Assembly: GCA_937872005.1 (NCBI GenBank)
Contig: CALMPQ010000122.1
Location: forward strand, 1 to 14,395
Length of the DNA stretch: 14,395 bases
From: an uncultured Propioniciclava sp.
GTDB lineage: Bacteria; Actinomycetota; Actinomycetes; Propionibacteriales; Propionibacteriaceae
Reading direction: 5' to 3'
In this document: in pieces, positions 6,791-12,721 of the stretch
Numbering within the stretch: the first letter of the stretch is position 1
Layout of the letters: each line of letters starts with the position of its first letter
Program-made: the position numbers and the translations under genes
The notes under the pieces: model-generated
Databases searched by the model: none
Seen by the model: the letters and a program-made list of their open reading frames with translations, nothing else
Told to the model about the DNA's origin: nothing

Positions 6791-6987
6791 GCCCAGAGGG
6801 ACCCCGCCACGAACCGGTCAGCCTCAGGGATGGGGCCCGGGTTGCGCGCGTAGACGGTGCGCAGGACGCGGTGGCCCGTCCTCGCGAGGTGCTGCAACTG
6901 GTTGAGCGTGGCACCCGCTTCGAGGAGTTGTCGGGTTGTGGCCATCCCTCGCTGGCCAGGGATCTCGGGAAACGTGAACGTCGTCAT
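6791..6987 (-). pseudogene. N-terminal stub of an AbiEi-antitoxin-domain protein
   Basis: About 66 residues beginning MTTFTFPEIPGQRGMATTRQ read as the N-terminal winged-helix domain found in type IV AbiEi-family antitoxins and their many orphan actinobacterial relatives: a TRQLLEAG...LNQLQHLARTGHRVLRTVYA helix-turn-helix, then EADRFVAGSLWAG. After LWAG the homology ends abruptly and the sequence passes into the sugar-permease remnant, so the large C-terminal part is lost. No partner toxin is present. The stub may still be translated as a small fusion reading on out of frame through the permease remnant to about 6679. The family call rests on pattern recognition of a short region. The truncation itself is clear because the adjoining sequence is permease in another frame. 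Confidence 0.6.
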
Positions 6988-6996
6988 GCCCGAGAT
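6962..6996. repeat. Inverted repeat spanning the start of the AbiEi-like stub
   Basis: ATCTCGGG (6962-6969) and CCCGAGAT (6989-6996) form perfect 8-bp arms around a 19-nt centre that contains the start codon at 6987-6985. It could be an operator, as in autoregulated antitoxin genes, or an mRNA hairpin hiding the start. It could also be chance. Confidence 0.3.
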
Positions 6997-7074
6997 TGTT
7001 GGCACCGTCGCCGAGATCCCGTCACCCAGTTTTCGTCCCTGTGGACAATCATCCTTTGGCATCTGGTCGCCATC

Positions 7075-7091
7075 CACACCCCCTGGGTGTG
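7075..7091 (-). terminator. Candidate terminator hairpin after the ROK gene
   Basis: CACACCC (7075-7081) pairs with GGGTGTG (7085-7091) across a 3-nt loop, 16 nt beyond the stop codon of the ROK gene on the minus strand. No T-run follows, which is common in high-GC actinobacteria but weakens the call. Confidence 0.45.
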
Positions 7092-7106
7092 CAATTCGAC
7101 CAAGCC

Positions 7107-8237
7107 CTAACCAACCAAGGAGGCCCGCTCCAGGCGCGGCAACGGACCGGGGGTGTCGAGGAGTTGGGTCCACAACCTCTCGCGCGCGAGGTGCACGGCG
7201 CCACGCGCGGTGGCGTACTCGTCCAGCGCCGCGACGGCGACATCGGGGGGCGTGTCCAACCGGCGACCGACCTCGGCGCGCATCCGGTCGAGCACCGGCG
7301 CGACGACCGGGCCCAAGGGGCCGCCCAGCACCACGAGCTCGGGGTCGACCAGACCGGCGGCGAAGGCCACCTGGGGCACGACGTCCAGCACGAACCGCTG
7401 CGCCCCCGCCACGGCCACCGGATCCCCCGCGACCGCCAGCTCCAGCGCGCGGCCCTGGGCGTCGGCGTCCCCCTGGGCCTCGACCCAGTCGTACCCACCC
7501 GACGCGGGCAACAACTCGTTCAGCGACAGTTCCCCCGCCAACCCGTGCGCGCCGCGGTAGAGCTCACCCGCCAGCAGCAACGACAGCGCCGGCCGCCGCC
7601 CCAGGTGCACGTACAACACATCGCGCCGCCCGGCCGCCGCCCCCTCGACGCGCTCGGCCCACAGGGCCGCCTTGGCGTCGTGCAGCGTCAGCACCGCGCC
7701 GGGCAGCAGATCCCCCAGCGCGTCGGCCGGCCGGAGCCCCACGAAGTCGGTCATCGCCATCGACCGCGTCAGGTGCTCCGCCTCGTCGAGCACGCCCGAG
7801 ACCGCCAGCCCCGTCATCCACGTCCGCGACAGGTCGGCCCCCGCCAGCAGTTCGGCCAGGGCCGCCCGCGTGGCCTCCACGCCCGGACGCCCCGGCCCGA
7901 TCCGCACCTCGCCGAGGGTCTGCAGCGCACCCGACCCGGCGTCCACCACGCCGCGCACGCGGTGACCACCGACGTCGAGGCCCAGCACGCCCGGCGGCTC
8001 GGCCAACCGGTACATGCTCGCCGGACGCCCCACACCCCCGCTGCTCTGCGCCTCGGCCACCACCCAGTGCTTGGCCACCAACCCCCGCAGCACCTCGCGC
8101 GTCGACGCCGAACTCAGCCCGACCTGGGCGGCGACCTCGGACACGCGCACCGTCCCGGCGCCCCGCAGGGCCGTGACGACCGCCCGTTCGTTCCACTGAC
8201 GGACCGATGACGGGTCGGCGCTCGCCGCTGTGCGCAC
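7107..8237 (-). CDS. ROK family transcriptional regulator
   Basis: A 376 aa repressor-type ROK protein. It has an N-terminal winged helix-turn-helix (about residues 14-65, with SEVAAQVGLSSASTREVLRGL and the wing SSGGVGRPASMYRL) and a C-terminal sugar-kinase-like ROK fold from about residue 84 (LGLDVGGHRVRGVV). The ROK glycine signature is GELYRGAHGLAGELS at 224-238. The usual CxCGxxGC zinc site after that signature is absent, and the translation appears to contain no cysteine. The kinase-type NDAN motif is HDAK (186-189), consistent with a sugar sensor rather than an enzyme. The GTG start at 8237 has GGGAGG 6 nt upstream. The gene is divergent from the mutase operon, which it probably controls together with itself; the inducer is unknown. 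The wrecked sugar permeases lie downstream on the same strand. Confidence 0.92.
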   Translation of the reverse strand: MRTAASADPSSVRQWNERAVVTALRGAGTVRVSEVAAQVGLSSASTREVLRGLVAKHWVVAEAQSSGGVGRPASMYRLAEPPGVLGLDVGGHRVRGVVDAGSGALQTLGEVRIGPGRPGVEATRAALAELLAGADLSRTWMTGLAVSGVLDEAEHLTRSMAMTDFVGLRPADALGDLLPGAVLTLHDAKAALWAERVEGAAAGRRDVLYVHLGRRPALSLLLAGELYRGAHGLAGELSLNELLPASGGYDWVEAQGDADAQGRALELAVAGDPVAVAGAQRFVLDVVPQVAFAAGLVDPELVVLGGPLGPVVAPVLDRMRAEVGRRLDTPPDVAVAALDEYATARGAVHLARERLWTQLLDTPGPLPRLERASLVG

Positions 8238-8267
8238 CAGCCACCTCCCGGGAAACGATGATCGCCC

Positions 8268-8273
8268 AGCCTA
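8268..8273 (-). promoter_or_regulatory. -10 box of the ROK gene
   Basis: Minus-strand TAGGCT lies about 30 nt before GTG 8237, giving a short leader that carries the GGGAGG ribosome site. The expected -35 position falls on the AATAGT-containing AT-rich block, which would suit autorepression. Confidence 0.45.
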
Positions 8274-8289
8274 CCGCCGGCGGACCCGT

Positions 8290-8333
8290 CAGAATAGTTT
8301 CGTCACAGTCTTTCAAAATAGTCCGACCAAAGC
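8290..8333. promoter_or_regulatory. Candidate ROK operator region with AATAGT direct repeats
   Basis: The 108-bp space between the divergent ROK and mutase genes contains an AT-rich island in otherwise very GC-rich DNA. It carries two copies of AATAGT (8293-8298 and 8317-8322), 24 bp apart, or about two helical turns. They flank the -35 zones of both promoters. Binding by the ROK protein is inferred from position only. Confidence 0.4.
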
Positions 8334-8339
8334 TAGGCT
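8334..8339 (+). promoter_or_regulatory. Leaderless -10 box of the mutase operon
   Basis: TAGGCT is followed by GAAGCC and ATG 8346. TTTCAA at 8311-8316, 17 bp upstream, is a weak -35 candidate. No Shine-Dalgarno is present. Confidence 0.6.
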
Positions 8340-8345
8340 GAAGCC

Positions 8346-9779
8346 ATGATCCAGTTCGGCACGGGTGGCTGGCGCGCCATCATCGGGGACGGCTTCACCA
8401 AGGCCAACGTCCGCCTGCTCATCCGGGGCCTCTGTGACCGCATGGCCGCCGAGGGCGTGACCGAACGGGGCGTCGTGGTCGGCTTCGACCGCCGCTTCCT
8501 CTCCCAGGAGGCCGCCCAGTGGGCGTGCGAGGTGTTCGCGGGCAACGGCGTCCCGGTCACGTTCGTCGGTCGCCCGGCACCCACCCCCATGTTCATGTGG
8601 ACCGTCCGCGACCTCGACACCCCCTACGGCATCGCCGTCACCGCCTCGCACAACCCCGCCCTCTACAACGGCATCAAGGTCTTCACCGAGGGCGGCCGCG
8701 ACGCCGAGGCCGAGGTCACCGACTCCCTCATGGAACACACCAACACCCTGACGACCGACGACGTGCGATCCGTCCGCTTCGATGACGCGATCGAAGCCGG
8801 CACCATCACCGTCCAGACCAGCATCAACTGGTACCTCGACGCGATCATCGACAAGCTCGACATGGAGACGATCCGCCACCGGCACCTCCACATCGTGCTC
8901 GACCCGATGTTCGGCGTCGCCCAGACCAGCCTGCAGACGATCCTGCACACCGCCCGCTGCCAGGTCGACGTCATCAACGACCGCCACGACACCCTGTTCG
9001 GCGGGCGGATGCCCTCCCCGAGCCAGGGCACGCTCGAGCACCTGCGCCAGACCGTCCTCGAGCGCAAGGCCGACCTCGGCATCGCCACCGACGGCGACGC
9101 CGACCGGCTGGGCATCATCGACGACACCGGCCAGTTCCTGCACCCCAACCAGATCCTCGTGCTGCTCTACGAGTACCTGCTCACCGGCAAGGGTTGGACG
9201 GGCCCGGCCGTCCGTAACATGTCCACCACCCACCTGCTCGACCGCGTCGCAGCCGCGCACGGCGAGGAGTGCCACGAGGTCCCGGTCGGGTTCAAGTGGA
9301 TCTCCGCCAAGATGGCCGAGACGGACGCCGTGATCGGCGGTGAGTCCTCCGGCGGCCTCACGGTGCGGGGCCACATCGCCGGCAAGGACGGCATCTACGC
9401 CGGCTCGCTCCTGGTCGAGATGGTGGCCGCCTCCGGCAAGAAGCTCTCCGAGCTGTGGGCCGACATCAAGTCCCGCTACGGCAAGCTCGAGATGGTCGAG
9501 AAGGCCTACTCCTTCACCCCCGAGCGCCGCGCCGAGCTGCAGGACCGCGTGTTCGTCCACCAGGACCTGCCCGACTTCGCCGAGGTCCACGGCAGCTGGG
9601 CGGTCGACCGCGTCACCTGGGACGACGGCGCCAAGATCTACTTCACCAACGGCGGCTGGGCCACGATCCGCTTCTCGGGCACCGAGCCCGTGCTGCGCGT
9701 CTTCGTCGAGTCGAAGCACCTCGAGGATGCCGAGGCCCTCGCCACCACCATTGCCGACCACTACTCCCTGGAGGGCTGA
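8346..9779 (+). CDS. Phosphoglucomutase/phosphomannomutase family protein
   Basis: A 477 aa alpha-D-phosphohexomutase, a full-length member that interconverts sugar 1- and 6-phosphates. All four active-site segments are present: the phosphoserine loop TASHNP (Ser101), the metal loop DGDADR (249-254), the sugar-specificity loop GGESSGG (331-337) and the phosphate-binding loop RFSGTEP (442-448). GESSGG leans toward glucose/mannose-type sugars (GEMSGG is usual in bifunctional PMM/PGM enzymes), but specificity is not decided. It is first in an operon with a nucleotidyltransferase and a GHMP kinase. With them it could feed or drain an NDP-sugar pool. It ends one base before the ATG of the next gene. 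Confidence 0.93.
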   Translation: MIQFGTGGWRAIIGDGFTKANVRLLIRGLCDRMAAEGVTERGVVVGFDRRFLSQEAAQWACEVFAGNGVPVTFVGRPAPTPMFMWTVRDLDTPYGIAVTASHNPALYNGIKVFTEGGRDAEAEVTDSLMEHTNTLTTDDVRSVRFDDAIEAGTITVQTSINWYLDAIIDKLDMETIRHRHLHIVLDPMFGVAQTSLQTILHTARCQVDVINDRHDTLFGGRMPSPSQGTLEHLRQTVLERKADLGIATDGDADRLGIIDDTGQFLHPNQILVLLYEYLLTGKGWTGPAVRNMSTTHLLDRVAAAHGEECHEVPVGFKWISAKMAETDAVIGGESSGGLTVRGHIAGKDGIYAGSLLVEMVAASGKKLSELWADIKSRYGKLEMVEKAYSFTPERRAELQDRVFVHQDLPDFAEVHGSWAVDRVTWDDGAKIYFTNGGWATIRFSGTEPVLRVFVESKHLEDAEALATTIADHYSLEG

Positions 9780-9780
9780 C

Positions 9781-10452
9781 ATGGCCACTACCAAAGCCGT
9801 CGTCATGGCGCGCGGGCTCGGCTCGCGCATGAAGAAGGACGCCGCCGCCCAGCTCACCCCCGACCAGGCCGTGGCCGCGGCGTCCGGGGCGAAGGCGATG
9901 ATGCCGCTCGGCGGGCGGCCCTTCCTCGACCACTCGCTGAGCCGCCTCGCCGACGCCGGGCTCACCCAGGTCTGCCTGGTCATCGGCCCCGAGCACACCG
10001 CGGTGCGCGACTACTACGACTCCCTCGACCTGGAGCGGATCGAGATCTTCTACACCATCCAGGCCGAGCCCCGCGGCACCGCCGACGCGGTCGCCGCGGC
10101 CCACTGGTTCGCCGGCGACGACCAGGTCGTGGTGATCAACGGTGACAACCTCTACCCCACGGACGCCCTCGCCGCCCTCGCCCGCACCGACGGCTCTGCG
10201 ACGATCGGGTTCACCCCGGCGGGGCTGGTCGCCAACTCCAACATCCCCGCCGACCGGATGACCGCGTTCGCCGCGCTCACCGTCGACGAAGCCGGCGACC
10301 TGGTCGAGATCGTGGACGCGGTGCGCCTCCTCATCGAAGAGTGCGAACGGTTCGCCGTGCTCCCCTCCGACGACGGCGTCCTCGACCTCTCCTCGCGCGG
10401 CGACGTGGCCTGGGTGGCCTCCCTGCTGACCGGTTCCGAGGTGCGCCTGTGA
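9781..10452 (+). CDS. Sugar-phosphate nucleotidyltransferase with apparent internal deletion
   Basis: A 223 aa NTP_transferase-family protein that would join a sugar 1-phosphate to an NTP, giving an NDP-sugar and pyrophosphate. The nucleotide-binding start KAVVMARGLGSRMKK (5-19), Lys38 in GAKAMMPLGGRPFLD, EPRGTADAV (97-104) and the metal aspartate in NGDNLYP (120-126) are intact. After DLVEIV (173-178) the sequence jumps to DAVRLLIEECERF and the C-terminal LDLSSRGDVAWV. In relatives, VEIVEKP plus roughly 45-60 residues, ending in a GEYEI-like segment, normally lie between. The missing block holds the EKP lysine region that contacts the sugar phosphate, so the product may be inactive or altered. 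The frame is preserved. GGAGGG precedes ATG 9781, and the gene overlaps the kinase gene by GTGA. The size of the loss is estimated from memory of the family. Confidence 0.85.
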   Translation: MATTKAVVMARGLGSRMKKDAAAQLTPDQAVAAASGAKAMMPLGGRPFLDHSLSRLADAGLTQVCLVIGPEHTAVRDYYDSLDLERIEIFYTIQAEPRGTADAVAAAHWFAGDDQVVVINGDNLYPTDALAALARTDGSATIGFTPAGLVANSNIPADRMTAFAALTVDEAGDLVEIVDAVRLLIEECERFAVLPSDDGVLDLSSRGDVAWVASLLTGSEVRL

Positions 10453-11699
10453 CCCCGATGGCTGAGCCTGTCGAAGCCAGCTGGCGCGTCCCCGGGCGGA
10501 TCGAGGTCCTCGGCAAGCACACCGACTACGCGGGCGGCAACGTCCTCGTCGGGGCAGCCAGCCGGGGCATCACGGTCACCGCCCGTCCCCTCACCGACCC
10601 GGACGCCGCGGGCCTGGGCCTGCGTGCCCACTCGGCCGCCTTCCCGGGCGCCGTCTGCCTCACCCGGGGCGTGGACCCCGGCCTGCCCGCCGGCCACTGG
10701 GGACGCTACGTCGCCACCGCCTGGAACCGCCTGCGCGCCAACTTCGGCGAGCTACCGCCCGCCGAGCTGACCTTCTCCTCCGACCTGCCGCTGGCGTCGG
10801 GGATGAGTTCGTCCTCGGCGCTGGTCGTCGCCTCGGCGCTCGCCCTGGCCGACCTTGCCGGGCTGCGCGAGACCGAGCTCTGGGCGTCCGAGCTCGGGGA
10901 CGACCGCCTGGCCTGGGCGTCGTACCTGGCCTCGGTCGAGAACGGCTCGACCTATCGGTCGCTCGTCGGCCACGCCGGCGTGGGCACCCGCGGCGGCTCC
11001 GAGGACCACACCGGCATGCTGTGCTCCCTGCCCGGCCGGCTGGGCCAGTTCGGGTTCGACCCGGTCGCGCACCACCGGCACGTGCCCCTGCCCGACGGCT
11101 ACGTCTTCGTCATCGCCGTCAGCGGCGTGAGCGCCGAGAAGACCGGCGCCGCGCTGGCCGACTACAACCGCGCCTCCGACGCGATCGCCGCCTCGCTCGC
11201 CCGCTGGAACGAGGCCACCGGCCGCGCCGACCGCTCGCTGGCCGCCGCCGTGCGCTCGGCCCCCGACGCCGTGACGCGGCTGATGGCCGCCGTCGGTGAC
11301 GAGGCGCTGCGCACGCGCGTGGACCACTTCGTGCAGGAGTCCGAGCTCTTCGTGCCCGCCGCCGCCGACGCCCTCGAGCGCGGCGACCTGGCCGGCTTCG
11401 GCGCGGTCTCGGCCGACTCGCAGCTCCTCGCCGAGGCGCTGCTGGGCAACCAGGTTCCCGAGACGGTCGCCCTCGCGGCGTCGGCCCGCCAGCTGGGGGC
11501 TGCTGCGGTCTCGGCCTTCGGCGCGGGCTTCGGCGGCTCGGTGTGGGCGCTGGTCCCACGAGCCGACGCCGAGGGCTTCGCCGCGGCCTGGCTCGAGCGC
11601 TACACCCGCGACTTCCCGGCGCGGGCGGCCACGGCGTCCACGATCGTCACCGAGGCTGACCGGGCGGCGGAGCCCGTGGTGAGTAGGGTGTCCGTGTGA
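10449..11699 (+). CDS. Galactokinase-like GHMP sugar kinase
   Basis: A 416 aa GHMP-superfamily kinase closest to the galactokinase group. It has the N-terminal substrate signature PGRIEVLGKHTDYAGG (15-30), the ATP loop LPLASGMSSSSALVVA (113-128), the GTRGGSEDHTGML segment with Asp186 at the catalytic-base position, and the C-terminal AFGAGFGGSVWALV (356-369). In true galactokinases the first motif is GEHTDY; here Glu is Lys (Lys23), while Arg17, His24 and Asp26 are kept. Human Glu43 contacts galactose, so the sugar is probably not galactose. The GTG start at 10449 overlaps the preceding stop (GTGA) and has GAGGTG 5 nt upstream; ATG 10458 is the alternative. Residues 4-11 are encoded by a REP-like palindrome. 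It would make a sugar 1-phosphate for the neighbouring nucleotidyltransferase. Confidence 0.88.
   Translation: MTPMAEPVEASWRVPGRIEVLGKHTDYAGGNVLVGAASRGITVTARPLTDPDAAGLGLRAHSAAFPGAVCLTRGVDPGLPAGHWGRYVATAWNRLRANFGELPPAELTFSSDLPLASGMSSSSALVVASALALADLAGLRETELWASELGDDRLAWASYLASVENGSTYRSLVGHAGVGTRGGSEDHTGMLCSLPGRLGQFGFDPVAHHRHVPLPDGYVFVIAVSGVSAEKTGAALADYNRASDAIAASLARWNEATGRADRSLAAAVRSAPDAVTRLMAAVGDEALRTRVDHFVQESELFVPAAADALERGDLAGFGAVSADSQLLAEALLGNQVPETVALAASARQLGAAAVSAFGAGFGGSVWALVPRADAEGFAAAWLERYTRDFPARAATASTIVTEADRAAEPVVSRVSV
10459..10485. repeat. REP-like palindrome inside the kinase start
   Basis: 10459-10479 is an imperfect palindrome, TGGCT...AGCCA around GAGCCTGTCGA. It resembles the extragenic repeats of type TGGTTGAGCCTGTCGAAACCA-like that are common in several actinobacterial genomes. 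A second palindrome, GCCAGCTGGC (10476-10485), overlaps its right end. The only copy seen in this window lies at the first codons of the kinase gene. Confidence 0.5.
11684..11689 (+). promoter_or_regulatory. Internal leaderless -10 box for the ketopantoate-reductase-family gene
   Basis: TAGGGT within the last codons of the kinase gene is followed by 6 nt and GTG 11696, the start of the next gene. It suggests an internal promoter in addition to translational coupling through the GTGA overlap. Confidence 0.5.
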
Positions 11700-12721
11700 G
11701 GTTCCTCTTCCTGGGCGCGGGCGCGATCGGCACCTACATCGGCGGATCGCTGGCCGCCTCCGGCCACGAGGTCGCCTTCATCGAGCAGCCCGGCCCGGCC
11801 GAGCAGATCGCGCGCGAGGGGCTGACCGTCGAAACCGCCCCCGGCACGCGCCGGGTGCGCGACGTCACCCTCTTCACCCACGCCGCCGAGGCCCTCGACG
11901 CCGGCGCTTGGGATGTCACCGTCTTCGCCCTCAAGTCGTTCGACACCGCCGAGGCCGTCGACCAGCTCCTCGCCACCGGGCGCCCCGTGCCCACGATCCT
12001 CTCCCTGCAGAACGGCGTCGACAACGAGCCCACCATCGCCGCCCGCCTCGGCGCCGAGCGCGTCATCGCCGGCACGGTGACCACCGCCATCGGCAAGCCC
12101 GGCGTCGGCCACGTGGTCGAGGAGAAGCGCCGCGGCGTCGGCATCGCCCTGGGCCACCCCCTCGCCGAGGGCCTCGTCGCCGCCCTCGACGCCGCCGGTC
12201 TCGCCGCGAAGGCGTTCCGCGAGGCCGGGCCCATGAAGTGGTCGAAGCTGCTGACCAACCTGCAGGGGTCGGCGGTGTCGGCGATCCTCGACCTGCCGGT
12301 GGGCCGGGTCTTCGCCGACCCCCGCCTGCATGCCGTCGAGACCGCGTCGATGCGCGAGTGCCTCGCCGTGATGCGCGCCCTGGGCCACGCGCCCGTCGAC
12401 CTGCCCGGGACGCCCGTCCGTCTCCTCGCCTTCACCGCCGACCGCGTGCCCCGCCTCATCACGCGCCCCCTCTACACCCGCCTGCTGGGCGGGTCGCGCG
12501 GCCACAAGATGCCGTCGCTCCACATCGACCTGCATGCCGGACGCCGCCGGTCCGAGGTCGGCTTCCTCCACGGGGCGGTGGTCCGGCACGGCGCGCGGGT
12601 GGGCGTCCCGACCCCGGTGAACGCCGTGCTCACCTCGGTGCTCGAGGGCCTCACGGCCGGCACCGAGGACATCGAGGCCTTCCGCCGGCGCCCCGAGGCC
12701 CTGCTCGCACGCTTGCGCTGA
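11696..12721 (+). CDS. 2-dehydropantoate 2-reductase family protein
   Basis: A 341 aa member of the PanE/ApbA family, NADPH-dependent reductases of ketopantoate (pantothenate synthesis) or related 2-oxo acids. The Rossmann loop GAGAIG is at residues 7-12, Lys80 in FALKSFDT, Asn106 in SLQNGVDN, the catalytic-type lysine in MKWSKLLTN (Lys184, matching E. coli PanE Lys176), and a C-terminal RRSEVGFLHG with the conserved glutamate. All key positions of a working enzyme are present. The family is often duplicated and not every member makes pantoate, so the symbol panE is not assigned. The GTG start overlaps the kinase stop by GTGA. The stop abuts the stop of the converging Gfo/Idh gene with no spacer. 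Confidence 0.9.
   Translation: MRFLFLGAGAIGTYIGGSLAASGHEVAFIEQPGPAEQIAREGLTVETAPGTRRVRDVTLFTHAAEALDAGAWDVTVFALKSFDTAEAVDQLLATGRPVPTILSLQNGVDNEPTIAARLGAERVIAGTVTTAIGKPGVGHVVEEKRRGVGIALGHPLAEGLVAALDAAGLAAKAFREAGPMKWSKLLTNLQGSAVSAILDLPVGRVFADPRLHAVETASMRECLAVMRALGHAPVDLPGTPVRLLAFTADRVPRLITRPLYTRLLGGSRGHKMPSLHIDLHAGRRRSEVGFLHGAVVRHGARVGVPTPVNAVLTSVLEGLTAGTEDIEAFRRRPEALLARLR

Noticed and set aside
5706..6914. One continuous 402-codon frame across the permease island, as a novel fused protein
   Set aside because: Only two separate stretches look like permease; the rest is out-of-frame nonsense, and the missing permease parts are readable in the other frames. It is a relic, not a new fusion.
6857..8176. 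Open frame of 439 codons on the plus strand across the ROK gene
   Set aside because: It is Arg/Pro-rich without domains and antisense to the ROK gene.
8313..9998. Long open frame of 561 codons opposite the mutase gene
   Set aside because: The translation is a repetitive Gly/Val/Asp/Ala-rich shadow of a well-supported mutase on the other strand.
8346..11699. Classical Leloir galactose operon
   Set aside because: No galT or galE is present, and the kinase has Lys in place of the galactose-contacting Glu. The galactokinase name is used only for family likeness.
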